Shown here piece after piece: positions 47,784-63,064 of a DNA stretch of 64,000 bases. Where the stretch lies: assembly GCA_905250075.1 (NCBI GenBank), contig CAJNOP010000017.1, forward strand, positions 595,017 to 659,016. The letters run 5' to 3'. The notes under the pieces were generated by a model, which had not been told where the DNA came from, made no database searches, and was given only the letters and a program-made list of their open reading frames with translations. Source of the DNA: Rotaria sp. Silwood1. Taxonomy: Eukaryota > Rotifera > Eurotatoria > Philodinida > Philodinidae. Made by a program: the position numbers and the translations under genes. How positions within the stretch are numbered: the stretch's first letter is position 1; the number at the start of each line of letters is the position of its first letter.

Positions 47784-48155
47784 TCAGATCACTTTTCGAC
47801 CGAGACATTGCTCATTGATGACTGCTAGAAATTAATAGAAAAGTCTAAAATTGTTTGATTTTCTAGATTATCGTTCTTGAGACATCGAAATTTTACTGGG
47901 TTTTCTCCTTTAGGTTACATAAAAAAAACCGACTTTCGAGTTTCGACTGCAAACTTTGCATGAACTAATTCCACTGAGAACTTAATTCATGTGGAGTTTG
48001 AAGTTGAAATTCGATTTTCTACATGAATTAAAAGGGACGAAAAATTCACTACATTGTTGATATCTCAAGAGTGAAAGTCAGGAAAACCAAACCATCCTAG
48101 ATTTTTCGATTATTTATCAAATGAGCCTCGTCTCGTTCGAAAAGCGATTTGATAA
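47784..48155. mobile_element. Foldback element (same family as 21.2 and 38.1 kb)
   Basis: Left end GATCACTTTTCGACCGAGAC (47788) and right end GTCTCGTTCGAAAAGCGATT (48130-48149) are complementary, and the inner arms pair further (GTTTGATTTTCTAGATTATCG / CCAAACCATCCTAGATTTTTCG). About 370 bp with diverged arms. Confidence 0.7.
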
Positions 48156-49705
48156 CCGGAGAGATTTTCTTGTAAGTATCGAAGTAATTTTGAGATTGTT
48201 AAACGATAATAAAGAGTAATAGATGCAGACATACTACCCAGACAGAAATTGATCACTGAATATAATTGAATATAAAAGGATCGCATGTTCTATGCTAATA
48301 TGAATATAAGCATGAGAGCGAATGACTGCTGCTAGTAGAACTCCTATACCTTGTATAGAAAAAACGTCTGCTATGGTTAATTCACCATATTTTACCGTTG
48401 TAAACTTGATGAACATAAACAAAGAAAAAAAAATAGAGAATAATCACCTCATAAAGAGAAATCGAAAAGAAAGTAACGGGTATTTTACATAGATAATAGA
48501 ATACGTATCTATACCATATCCAATAATAATTCTCAAAAAAGTTGAACAAGAATAAAAATAACTTAACTCTTTGGAAACTTATCTTTCTTTTTCTCTTTTT
48601 CAGATGTGATATAAAATATCATATACTTTATATCTTCTTTTCGATCTTCACGATCAGCTACATAATCGAATAAAATTTGTACAAGAAATATCTCAACAGG
48701 TGTTGTCATCTTAACAAATTCATTCAAAATCATCGATGTTTTTCCATCAATAAAATAAATACATCAGATATTCACAATTATCAATAATTAACTGACTATT
48801 TCATTAACAATAATAATTCACATGTGAAATTGATTAAATCTAGCATTATGAAGTGCTTGAAAACATGTTGATTAATTCATTGGAGTTATATTCATCATCA
48901 CTACTCTACGTTTGGACCGCCACCTAGGACTTTGGCGACAGAAGGATGATGGATGCATTCTCACAATTTTTTACGTCGCTACACCACTACCATCAAATGA
49001 TTCCGTCTAAAACCAATGATTTATTCTTTCGATGTGTTTTAGACTTTTATTTTTTTACACGTTCATTTTGTCAATAGTGATAGTCTAGTCGCATTAATGA
49101 TGTCTTTTTATATATCATATTATTTTAATAATTTTGTTCATATTCAACTTTATAGTACTTGATAACGATAGAAGTGTTTCTTATGCTTTGGAACCGAACA
49201 CTAGCTGTTCCCATCTTTGGTATTTAACTTATGATCACACAAGTTCAACTAATAAATTGATAAATGATTACGTTGTATCGTTAGTTTGTGATCAATACTA
49301 TTCTTGAAATATAGTTAAACTCAAACATAAAAGATAACATTTTGCATCTTCTTTTACAAGTGTTCAATAAGTACAAAACGAGACTAACACGGAAAGTTGA
49401 ATATCTTTTCAAACTGCTCATTAACAGCAATAAAGTGAAATTTACAATCGTAGTCACAACGCAATTTCTTATTGTATTTAATACAGAAACAAATCACTCA
49501 TATTAGCAAAGATGAATAAAATACAGAAAAGAGTTGTATCATATCAAATCTATTATGTATTATTCGCTAATTCTTCTGTCTGATATATAAACCTCACTGT
49601 TTTGACACCTACAAAATCTTGGCAAAAAAAAACATTTTCTTCATCTTTAGTTATTTGTAAGTTAGAAAAATCTCATTGATTTTGGATTTTAGATAAAATT
49701 TTACA
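48156..49705. other. Intergenic; possible short minus-strand exon
   Basis: At 48727-48563 (minus) a 56-codon frame starting MILNEFVKMTTPVEIFLVQI and continuing through a charged end (EKEKKKDKFPKS) reads like coding sequence, with an open frame for ten more codons upstream. It could be a last exon. No upstream exon or family match was found. Confidence 0.3.
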
Positions 49706-52700
49706 ATGGGTAAGAAACGTAAGATATCCTCAAGTGAAAATGATGAACCAGAAGTAGAAGAAGAAAATCAAGAACAAGAACAAGAACAAGCAATAACTTC
49801 AATCGATCAATCTGAATCTAATGATGAAGTTGTTCATGTTTCTGAAACTAAAAAGAAAAAGACACCTGGTGTTATTTATCTTAGTCGTATTCCAAATAAA
49901 ATGAATGTTACAATAATTCGATCATATTTTGATCAATATGGTCAAACCGGACGAATCTATTTACAATTATCAAGTAAATAATTCTGTTTGTTTTTTCCTT
50001 TTCATATTAATCGGTTGAAAACTTAAAAAGTTTTCAAGGATCAATTGAAATTTTAATTTCTTTTAGAATAGATCAAAATTTCAGGTCTTTTGCATATAGA
50101 TAACTTTTAAATATTCTTAAACAAATAGTTTAAACCAGAACTGCTAGCTTGCTTCTTACATTTAAAAAATCAAACGTTGATGCCTTGTGGAATTTTTCGA
50201 GAGTACTTTGATAATTTCATTCGATTTTAGCAGTTTAAACTGAACATCAATTTAGTGTTGTAGGACTTAAATTGACTGATAGAACAACTCGTTTAGATAC
50301 ATAACAATGGAATCGTAAATATTGTATACGTGTTATTGCGAAAATTGATCGTCAAAGTGTAAATGTTCTTGTCTGTCATTATGAGTATTACTTATTTCTT
50401 ACATTTTCTTTTACATTTTCATTATATGTCTAGTTATATGTTGTTTTTGCTATGAACATTACATTTTTTCGATTCGGCAAGAAAGTATTGATAGAATTAC
50501 AAAAAATAAACTTGCGTTAATTCAAATCTCTCTTGTATGAAAAATATTTATGATCGTTGTCTATATGTTGTAATTTTATGCAACACCTTGTTATTATCTT
50601 GCCTTATGGGAAATAAACGAAATGAACAACTGAAATATGAATGATATATTAATACAGAGTAGGTCAGAAAAATGTAGCCTATTGACATCTCTAATGTAAA
50701 CCATATGAGTTTAATATTGTAAAACTACAATGATTAAACTAAACATTTGAATAAAGTTTCATTTTTCATGAATAACATTTTGTACCCGCATGGTATATTC
50801 TATTGAACAAAAGCTAATCCAATCCTCTTTAAACTGAACTAAGACTGCAGTTATACAGCTGTTAGGGCGGACAAAAGTATAGTATAGAATTGAAATTAAA
50901 TGTTTCAACAGGATTAATTAATGCTATACTAACGTACACTTTGCAGACATGAATGAATATTTTTATTAGTCAAAATTGTTGAATGAATATCAAGTAGATC
51001 GCGAACATTATAATTGGATAAATCCGATAGATCAAATGCTTAAAACTATCAGGAGACTATATCTGTTTTGTTGTACTTAATTGATACTTCCATAAGTAGT
51101 CAATCGCAAAAAACACGAGATTGTCAGAAGATTTCTTAATGTGTACCACTTGTTGCGCTGATTATTTTGATTAAAAAAAATTCCAATTTATCCAATATAT
51201 CATAGTGCTAGAGTGAAAATACTCGCAAAAATCAACGACCGTTTAGTAGTAGTCAAGAATAGCCGATGTTTTTGAATATTTGATCCTAACACCACGATTT
51301 ATTGAGTAAACTTGAATATTCTTTCTCAAATGGGACAGTTCAACGAGCTCTACAAAGTTCTAAAGAAAGCAAAATCTTCCGAAGACTCATACTTCGTGAA
51401 TTCGACATAGGCTCCAAAAATCTATTTTTGCACAAGATTGATAGACTTGAATAGTAAGTCACAATTTTGATACAAACATCAATAGTTTTTGTCGTCTTCA
51501 CCGACTGATAAGAACAGTGTTTATAATTAAACAGAATTAAAGAAAGTGTTGAGGTAATATTGGATCGTACATCGACAGTTACTTAAATTGAGGATCTTTG
51601 ACAATTAGTATATACGTATATTAAAAATTTTCAACAGTTAACAACACTGACAATGTAATATCTTCTTTTTTAAGATCATTTCTCCTCCCCGTCGCACTGT
51701 TTTTTTTTTCAGTACAGTAAATCAGAAAACTCTTCTTTTGAAAATTATATTTCAATGAACATAAACACGTTCATGTTTCTTTAAGATATGAGTTCTAAAA
51801 AAAAGAAGCATTAACTATATTTCATCTAAATGACATACAAAAACTTAATGTTCTCTTATTTTATTTTCCACATGAAGATCTTATAAAAATATGTTAGAAT
51901 TACAACTTTGCGCCGCCTATAGTATTCAAGGTATTTCATGCTGATTGAATTGATATTATTTTAATTTTTTATGCATTTTGAATATGAACTGAGAATCTCT
52001 CTAACCATCTTGAAGAACCAAAAAGTGTGATTTATAGAAGTGTTTCATAGTAATAAGAGCGTAATACGAGAATATTGACTTACGTAATACTCACAAGGTT
52101 TATTTAAGTGTACATTTTTATTTCGTTTTGATCTTTTATTGATTCTACCGAACGTGAAAGACTATTTCTTTTTCTATAATAAAACTTGAAATTTTAATTT
52201 ATTAAAAATTTCTTTTAAATCTATTTTTCTCCGGTAATAATTATTGTGTCTCTTTTTTTTTTTTTATAAAGAAAATGAAGATAAAAATAAACGTGAACGT
52301 GGACCAAAATATACTGAAGGTTGGGTTGAATTTAAATTCAAACGTGATGCTAAACTTATAGCCAAACAACTTAATAATCAACAAGTTGGTGGACGAAGAC
52401 GAACACCATGGTACGATGACATCTGGAATATAAAGTAAGTTAAATATTTATTTATTGTTCGTTTATTTTAATGTATTATCAATTAGATATCTATCGAAAT
52501 TTCGTTGGGCTCATCTTCATGAACGATTTCAATATGAAAATGAAGTACGAAAAAAACGATTACGACAAGAAGTACTTCAAGCTAAACGTGAAGCAAATTT
52601 GTACATTGAAAATGTTGAAAAAGGTCGTAAATTACGTAAACTTGAAAAAAAAATGAAAACATCATCAGAAGATTTAAATATTCGTGAATGGCATTATGAT

Positions 52701-52814
52701 CAACAAGATCCACATGAAGCTGCTAAACGACGTAAAACTAAAAAGAAAGAACAACAACAACAACAATCCACTGGACTTACTGAAAATTTGTTAAAACAAA
52801 TTTTTCCATCTTAA
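49706..52814 (+). CDS. ABT1: ABT1/Esf2 RNA-binding ribosome biogenesis factor
   Basis: Three exons, 49706-49973, 52272-52434, 52487-52814, in phase, 252 residues (human ABT1 272). After an acidic, Glu/Gln-rich N-terminus comes an RRM-like domain: PGVIYLSRIPNKMN (RNP2-like strand), YFDQYGQTGRIYLQ, then YTEGWVEFKFKRDAKLIAKQL. The conserved GGRRRTPWYDDIWNIKYL and RWAHLHERFQYENEVRKKRL segments are diagnostic of the ABT1/Esf2 family. Yeast Esf2 acts in small-subunit pre-rRNA processing with the helicase Dbp8; vertebrate ABT1 is nucleolar. A basic coiled-coil-like tail with a Q5 run ends the protein. The first intron is 2.3 kb and splits the RRM. AATAAATAAA follows the stop at about 52830. Confidence 0.93.
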
Positions 52815-55800
52815 AAATAAAACAAAACAATAAATAAATTTTTTCATAAAGATTTGATACAGCTGAAAAAATAAAGTTAAAATATTGACACAGAAACGTT
52901 TCATGCTATGCATAGAATATGTAACTTGATCATTTTATTTTCAATGAATAAAAGAAGTGTGCAATACTAATAGAATCAATAGCACAGCATGACGATTAAC
53001 ATGCATTAGACATTTCATTGCCACAAGCATAGACATCAACCTGATCAAACATTAGACAGTCGAATGTCATCGGCTTAAGTGAAAAGGAAAAATCCTATTC
53101 AATGTATATCCATCTTCTAAATCGAATATATACTTCTGATTCGAATTTCAATATAAAGCATTAGACGATTGAAATTCTGAATAATGAGTAAAACGAAACA
53201 TATTTCCTCTGTTTTCGATAGTATTTCATTTTATTTTCTGTATTATTCAATTGATAACTAGCTTTAGGCATTGAGATACGATTTATGCTTGTACTTATCT
53301 TTTCTAGCGTATGTTTATTCAAATTAGTTTAGCCAATTTTCCTGTTCATCGAATGAATGCATTTCGTTCTTTCTATAGTAATGGAACAAGTTAAACAAAC
53401 ATTCTCTTATTCTCTCCTGACAATTTCTCCGCCTTACTCAATTCAAACAAGCATAAGAAACGAACGAATAGAAATTTATGTTGTTCTTTTTTGAGATTTC
53501 ATCACTGTGAGAAGTGTGGAACTTCTGTTCATTCAATTTCAAGTTCTTCGCAAACAATCGAAAAAAAAAAGAATCGTACTTCTGAGAATAGTGCATTACA
53601 CTCAATTCTATATATTTTTAGGTCTATAGAAAAGAAAAATATATGTGCAATACCCGAGGGTCAATCAGTTGTTGCCTTGAATCAACAACCATTAGTCTTT
53701 AACCGATAAAAATTGATGGGAGGAACAGTGGGATGAAGAGAAAAAAAAACAACATACTAATCATATCTAACTTTGTCTCATCAATCAAACAGTTGTGTTC
53801 AATTCTCATGAATGGAAAACAAAAAAACAACAAAAGAAGAACCTACTTAATTACAAAGTTTTATTAAGACTAACACAAAACATATATTTGACTATCTTCA
53901 TTTAATATTCATTCTTATTGCTTATATAAGAAATCAAATTTAAAGTTAGACTGATTAAAACAAATATTTCAACTGTTATTTTTGTTGCTATTTGATTTGC
54001 ACATAGTTAATCGAAAAAGTCAAGTACATTTTTCAAACGATGAATTTTAACTATCAACTGCATATTTTCACCTAGATCACGATTATATATACATATATAT
54101 CTAATTCTGAATGTATATTTGAAATAAGTCATGGATAATATTTTTTGTCTTCAGGCAATATTAGTTTTTACAACTTAATGATTTTTATAGAAGATTTTAT
54201 TCAAAAAAAAAAAAAGACTTAACACATCTGTAATTTCCATTAGAGAATTCCTTTTTTTTTAGTTATGTTTATATAGACTTACAACAGATATCAAAAGTAA
54301 TCAAGATTGAGCCAAATTAATTGTTTTCTTAACATTAACTACCATATGTGAATGTTGTTCGGTTCATTCGTATGAGATGATCAAACATAATGTTTTACCG
54401 GACGATGAATGAATTAAATATTCATTTCAATTTTTATTAATAGAAACTAATACGAATGATTGTGAGTACTTATGAGTATATATATATATATATTTCTACA
54501 TGAGGAGAAAAAACATTTTGCAATCGTTCTGAGTGCTTAAGAGAAAAAAACAAAGAAGAGAGGCTAGGATAACAAAGTTTGTTATGAGACCTCGTCGATG
54601 AATGTGTATTTATGTTACAAATCTGTATAAATATATTCTTTGATCATGAAAAAAAACTAATCCATTAGGATACAAAAGAAACGATCATGAAAGATGCAGA
54701 AAGGAAAAGTATAAGATGAAGATAGGCATGTAACTAACAACAGATTCACTGTTCTTTAATATAACCATAATGCTGTTCATCCAAAATCACAAATCAATCA
54801 ATCCATCAATTCGTAAGTGAATATATCAATGATCACAAGTTTATTTTCTGGAATGAAGAAAAAAAACTGCGGCTCGTGTTATTTGATTTATTTCATTCTA
54901 CATTTTTATACCTTCCAGCTAACAAACGAAACCTTTTATATATAAATCACTACAACAAAAATAGAAAAAAAAACAGATGAACACCTTGTGTTGATTGACG
55001 ATGGCTATGTGTTTATACAAATATTATTTCAACGACGTCACTGATCTTAAATGACCGCATGACGAACTTAACCCGACACTAATTATATCCAATAGGCAAA
55101 ATCAAAGTTTGATTATGCGGCGCCTAAAGAATGGATTATCGACATGTGTCAAAGATCGTTTTATTTTTCAGATTGATACTAACTGGTAAAAACAGTCTTT
55201 TCTTATTCAACAAACATCATTCTTAACATTCAAATGCTTAAAAAACGTAGTGAATTTAGAGAGATACGATCACTGTTTCTCTCCGAAACATTTTTCTCAG
55301 AAAAAAACCAGCAATTCGATGTGTAATGAACTGTAAAACAGACTTTGTGACTATGATTGTCTCTCTTTCACAAAATCCTAAATGTACCATTGTTTAGCAG
55401 CAGAAGTCCATTGATAATGTAATTTATAATTATCATATCAATGAAAAAGTGTCTTTATCTTGATTTTAATTAACTTATCAATAAATCATGTTGCTTTTTT
55501 TTAGTTTTAGTTTTTTTTTTCTTTTTTGCTCTAGTAGAACAGGCACGACTTGTCAAATGTGTAATAGCAACAACATTCTTTCTCCTGGACGACGAACGAT
55601 ATAAAAAGAGAAATCGTTTTGATTGGTCAAAAATTCTGATTCGTGTAACAGAAAAAAGAATGTCATCGGCAATAACGATTGGCAGCAGAAAAGGAGTACA
55701 ACAAGAGAGCGAAGAAAAACTCGACTGGATTTGTTATTCTTATAATGATGAAAGAAAAAAAATTGCTTGATGAGTAAGCATATGTTAGTAGCAGTCTCTT

Positions 55801-56191
55801 TGCGCTTGTTATATTATTCTTGATTATCGGGAAGAACTTGTATTTATTTAATCAAGAAAAAAAAATCTTCGTGTCCAAGGCTGTGGAGAAAAAGCAATAG
55901 AAAGAGAGAGAGAGAAAAAGTAATAAAAACAGTCGATCAAATCGTAATTTCTGTTTATTATTACGAAAAACATACATTCGTCTATCCCCCAGTTGATTTC
56001 TTTTTTTTTAATGTTATACACCGACTAGACCCTTGTTTGTTTTATTTGGCTTATAGTATTGATGTTATTGTTTTTTTTCTTTTTTTTTTGTTATTAAAAT
56101 AATCACTGTGATAATCAATTAATATTTTAATTCTTTCCTGTTTGTTTCTCTCATTAAACAATAAAACAAAATACAAAACGAAAAAAAAGAG
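52815..56191. other. Intergenic, about 3.4 kb upstream of the forkhead gene
   Basis: No gene called. It may hold FoxC-like regulatory DNA. Landmarks are a (TA)n run at about 54477-54492 and a GA run at 55903-55916. A frame at 53491-53709 with an HHCEKCGTSV start lacks support. Confidence 0.45.
54477..54492. repeat. (TA)n microsatellite
   Basis: Short TA run. Confidence 0.8.
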
Positions 56192-57699
<1,508 letters not shown>

Positions 57700-58062
57700 A
57701 ATTTTCTTATTCTTTTTTTTTTCCTTTTCTTTTTTTTTAATGTAGATAGTGCTTTTGTGTGTGTGCATTTATGATCTGATCCTTTATTTTCAAAAATATG
57801 ATCCATTCTCTTGCTTTGTGATTATTGTGTTTATATGTCCGTATGTGTGTATCAATCAATGAGCAAAATATAGATACTTGCAAAATTGTCAACATATTTG
57901 TTTGAGATTATAAAAGAAAATTGTGCCTTTTTTATCAGTGATATTCCTCCTAGTAATTTTTCTCTTGTTTAATTATTTTTTCGTTGTGAGTGGTGTGACG
58001 ATATGAGATAACCGAACCAAACATTGAACATTTTTCATGTTAGTAAAAACTTTATTATTATT
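57700..58062. other. FoxC-like 3' UTR region
   Basis: T-rich and GT-rich sequence after the stop. No further gene. Confidence 0.4.
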
Positions 58063-58553
58063 TCTAGGGCAGAATCACTTACATGTAAAATACTAGTGTC
58101 TTGTATAGGTAGAGTTGTTCGCAATCAGATCCGGAACGGAACTAATCCCCATCCGGCACAAGCTTTCAAGCTTTTATTTTAAATGCAAAAATGTACTATT
58201 TAGTTTCTTTCATAAATAGTAACAAATCATGATCGAACCCATTTTCACTTCAATACTCTTTTTGTAATTTAAAAGATTGAAAAAGTAAAACTATTTTGAA
58301 ACGCTGAGATCGCATTAATTACTGGTTCGAGTGCCGGATACTCAACCCAGTTGCAGAATACTAGAAAATATTCACAAAACGGCTAGCAGAGATATTTTGG
58401 AATGGAATATAGAGTTTCCGATGCATTTTTACATCCTGATTTCGAAAATCATACTTATTTCCAATACAAAGAAAAAGAATATTCCATTTTCAAAACTTGA
58501 AAATACTAAACGTTTTTGTCTTGGGTACTTTACATGTAAGTGACTCTGCTTTC
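58063..58553. mobile_element. Inverted-repeat element, about 490 bp
   Basis: GCAGAATCACTTACATGTAAAATAC (58070) is nearly complementary to GTACTTTACATGTAAGTGACTCTGC (58526-58550). A second pair, ATCCGGCAC / GTGCCGGAT, lies at 58151 and 58332. The interior is weakly symmetrical. Probably an old MITE. Confidence 0.55.
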
Positions 58554-61500
58554 ATAATAAGAAGCTAATGAAACAAAAAATCTCGAAGTGTATGTGCCAG
58601 TTTCTTTTCTTATGTTTTGAGAATTCTTGCTTGTCATATAGATTTTCTCTCTTTAGAAGTTCGAATCATAATAATAGGAATCATCCCTTTTCCTGTTATT
58701 GTGATGTATTATATGGAACTATACTGGTGATAGAAGCTTTACTTTTTAACAATAACTCATAGTCAAGTGACCGGTTAAGTGATCTTCTGTAGCATGTAAC
58801 TGCATACTTTTTAATGATAGACCATACTCATTAATAAAGTAATTTTTTAAGATGATTTCATTTTTTACTTTCTACAGAATGTTCAGTTGTATATGCGCTC
58901 AAGATCTATGTCACTATAGTTGATAGATAAGTTATCATACAATAGAGGAGTCAATATTCGTTGAACATGATGATTTTCCTAAAGTATTGAATATTTTTCC
59001 GAACACTAAAAACGTTTTTCTGATGTAGTAATTCTCTATTCTAATGATGCTTATAAAGAAGAAAATTGAAAGAAAATAAAATTAGCGCAGAGTATAGGCA
59101 CTACTTTTTGATAATCAGTTCAGAACAACATGAATAATATTAATAATCTATTGAGTATTATCAGAAAATAGGCCTTGTGCAGGAGTGCACCAAGAGCAGA
59201 ATTGAGGAGTGACCTCAATCTTGAAAAGTTTTCATTTTTCTCCAGTGGAATTCAAGTGTTTTATTATTTTTTTGCTCACAGATTTCTAAGAATACATTCA
59301 AGCTCACTCCCACGCTGCGGTCCACTTTATCGCCAGAGTCTTTCCATTGACCTCTGGAATCATCGTTCTCCTCCTTCTGACGACCTGGGAATACCTCATG
59401 TCATTGTGTATATCTACAAGAAACTGATTGAGATATATGTAACAGATAAGCTTGTCTAAAGTTCACAATCATCACTTCACTCGGTATAAAGAAAGAAAAA
59501 TACCGTTACTAAGTAGTTACGTTATCAATTCACGTCATCACTTTTGTAAGTTCCGCTGGCTTAGTGAAGTTTTGCCAGCACAGCTAGTGAACCGATGGCC
59601 CTGAAGCTTGATCTAATCTATAGATAACCGAATTGATTAATATGATTGTCATTAAAGAAAGATCAGTTTTTAAAATCTTCATGTCTATTATGATTAGTAT
59701 ACGTATTTGCGTTTTCATTCACTGACCAAACTAGTATTTAAAAAAAATATTCTTAAGCAGTTTGTAGGATTTCCTGTGACAAACGAAAAACTAACATATT
59801 TGTTTGATTTTTACGGGCATGAATAGAGATAAGTGATAGCTTATGGTTTTTCTTCTTGTCTTACAATCCATTTTCTTGTAACTCTTATTCGAAAGACTTA
59901 TTACTTGATGCGAAAAGTCGTACTGAAAAGGTGTGGCTTAATTTGCTTTTTTGTTGCGTCTTCTTGTTAAAAGTGTTCTGTGCAATTTGCCAATGACATT
60001 TTTAATGTAAAATTTGTAAAAAAGAAATTAATTCAATATTATCAAAACTAAAGATAGTCTACATAGCTCCAAGAGGAATACGGCGGACTTCAAGACTTCA
60101 TGTAACTTTCCAAGACTTCAGGAGATTTTATGAGATTTCATAAAACTTGACGAGATTTCACATGACTTCATGAGAATTCGTGAGGCTTCCAGTCCAAAGT
60201 CTCCGCTGTTTCTTCTTCGCAAAACTCTCTAGAAGCCCAAGGCACTCGTAGAATACGGATGAAACAGAAAAAGCAGAGTACAATCGAGATCAATCAACGG
60301 TAACCGAGAAATATTGTCAGTTATCCGGCAGTATACTCGAGTGTTGTACGGTTGGTTTACCGACATACCTTTTTTGTGCGATTTGGAACACATGGAAAGT
60401 AGTGGACGATTCGTTTGTTTCAGGATCGTTGCATGAAAAATCGAATTCGAAAATTGCGAGAATTCAGTTAAGGAGTCAGATTTCTCGACCCTTACAATCT
60501 TCAATTAAGCTTGATAAAAAAGTATAGTTTTTGAAAAATAGGCTTTTCTCGACGAAATATTAAACTTCAAGAAATTCATGTTACTTGATTAAATAACTAT
60601 CGAATAACGATAAATTTTCTCCTCTATGTCGATTATCGATAGATTAGTTATCGTCATCGTTGTAGCTCTATTGTAAGCTCTTTTTCTTGCAATAGAACAC
60701 ATCTTTTAATTGATTAGTTTCTCGAAAAATTCAATCTTTAATTCGTATAGTTATATATAAATATGACTAGTGTACAAGATTTAGAGCTGAAAGTCTTAAA
60801 AGACTCTGACCAAATCCATATACAGACATTTGGACTCTCAAAACATCTTTTCCAAAAGTCTCAAAATCGTTTGGGTTTTCTGAAAAACCTTTTAAATTAA
60901 AAACTATGAAAAAATGAGTTATAATGGAAGACTTGAGATCTTCTATTGTAGGAGGTCTAAGATAGGACTGGAACTAGAATGAGAAATATCTGTGCTGTTA
61001 CATTGTTATTGATCACTAATGTTATTTAACATTTATTGCTGGTCATCAATATAAAGTAACTCAGAAAATATACATTTAACGATATATATAACACTGACCA
61101 GTGGTCACTTGTACTTAGCTTGTTGTATCTGTTGTCAATATGTTTGAACTTGTATTGAAAGTTGTTACGATGATGTCGCACCTATACATATTTCTCTAGT
61201 GATATTCCTCCTCTTTGATCTCTTTCATCTTTCTGTGATTCTCATTTGTTATCTTTGTTTTCTTTCGTTCTCTTATATATATGTTTTCTGTTCGATGTAT
61301 GTTCAGATATTCTAACCTGTTTATATATAGAATAAAAGTTAAGTACATTTCGATCAGTACATATATAACATCTTATATAAAGACCTAACAGAAGTTGATT
61401 CTTATATTCTAATTTTCATTCTGAAACTTTTTTACAACTATTTCCTCCATTCAAATAAATATAAATTTAAATCTATATGTTAATCTATCAGATGAATATA

Positions 61501-61827
61501 TTACAATCGATTAGAACTTGGATCTTGGTAATTTTATATCAGATGGCATTGACAAAAATCTTTCTTAGATGGATACTTTCAAGCAGCATTACCATAACTG
61601 TTACTACAGTAGTATAAGACATTTGATGAAAAAATCAAAGTCATAATTTTTGTAATTTGAATGATGTCCAATATAGTGTAGCCAATGACCGAGATTTTGA
61701 TTTGAAAAAAGTATTCTAGCTCTTCAAACGTCAAAAAAATGGTCAAGTTTTTGTCACGGTACAGGAAAGTACATCTTCCCATAGAAAGTAAAAAGATCTA
61801 CAGAATCAATCATGCAGATTCTTAAGC
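58554..61827. other. Intergenic, about 3.3 kb, no gene seen
   Basis: No exon chain found. An imperfect short tandem repeat lies at 60088-60185. Confidence 0.45.
60088..60185. repeat. Imperfect tandem repeat
   Basis: Five or six diverged units of about 17-18 bp resembling ACTTCATGAGATTTCA. Confidence 0.6.
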
Positions 61828-63064
61828 GACCATTGGTGAGGAAATCAAGAAATCGAGGCATTGATCAGAATTTAAATTTTTGACTTTCTATCTACATTCC
61901 ATCAAAAGCAAATTTTCAACTCATTTGGATGTTCTACAGTATACTTACCCTAAGTCGACTTTTTAGTACTACTTATCTACTATTTAGAAAATACTAATGA
62001 ATTATTCCATAAATATTTGCTAGCATTACAGTTTAACAAGTTACAGAATTTTTTCATACAATGTACCACAAGATAGATAGAGTATAAAAAACTGAACAAA
62101 ATGAGGTATTTGTAATATGCTGTAAATCGTCTATTTTCTGTGATTATATAGTCTAATATGAGTGAGAAAGGTGATAATTTACGAATCCATACTGTTCATT
62201 GTTTGATAAAATATATCTGCTGGTTTTTTTCTTAACCAAAAGACATGAAAGGGAATTTTTTATATTAGCTAATTTTTTATTCTGTATAAATAGTAAGAAA
62301 ATATTGAAAAAAGAAAAGTTTACCCTCAGGACGAAACGAGTTTCACACCTCTTTCCTACACAGCAGTGTACAGGGGAAAAGTTTCTTCAAAATATATTTG
62401 TCCTAATGCAGTTTTTGACACTGATTTCAAATTTCACAGTCATTTTGCTGTAAAACCATGTTATGGCAATGAGCACTACTAAACATGTTTTTTTCTTTTG
62501 AAAAATCATCAAAAATCAATCTATATGAAAGAGGTGTGAACCTTGTTTCGTCCTGAGGGTAAACTTTCTTTTTTTGATTATTTTTTTTTCTCCTATTTTA
62601 TACAGAATAAAAAGCTACCTAACATTAAAAAAATTCCCTTTCGTGTCTTTTGATTAAAAAAATATCAGCAGATATATTTTATCAAACATTGACCAGTATG
62701 AATTCGTAAATTGTCACTTTTCTCACTCATATTAGATTATATAACCCCAGGAAATAGATAGTATACAAGTATATTTCAAATATCTCCCTTTGTTCAGCTT
62801 TCTCATGCTCTATCTTTTGTTATAATGTATGAAAAAATTCTTCCATTTGTTGAACTATAATTCTAGCAAATATTTATGGAACAATTCATCAGTATTTTCT
62901 AGATAGCAGATAAGTAATGTTAAAAAGTCGAGTTAGGCTAACTATATTATAGAACATCTAAATGAGTTAAGAATTTGAGTAGATTAGGTTTTCTATAATG
63001 GTCTTCCAGATGCGCATAAAAAATTAAAAACCTAACAAATCCCTCGATTTCTTGGTCCTTTCAT
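61828..63064. mobile_element. 1.24-kb palindromic element
   Basis: Arms of about 500 bp are diverged reverse complements. Matching pairs are GAAATCAAGAAATCGAGG (61841) / CCTCGATTTCTTGG (63042); AAATATTTGCTAG (62011) / CTAGCAAATATTT (62864); TTGATAAAATATATCTGC (62202) / its complement at about 62669; and TTTACCCTCAGGACGAAAC (62320) / GTTTCGTCCTGAGGGTAAA (62545). The innermost complementary part is GTGTGAAA-like at about 62340/62533 around a ~180-bp loop. No supported coding sequence. Confidence 0.75.

Noticed and set aside
53491-53709. Frame beginning with HHCEKCGTSV
   Set aside because: The single CxxC near the start followed by low-complexity sequence is not enough to call a gene.
59175-59459. 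94-codon frame in gene-poor DNA
   Set aside because: No domain, no splice partners and no matching downstream signals; chance open frame.
62199-62453. 84-codon frame
   Set aside because: It sits in the left arm of the 1.24-kb palindrome; its complement in the other arm is not open, and it has no recognised domain.
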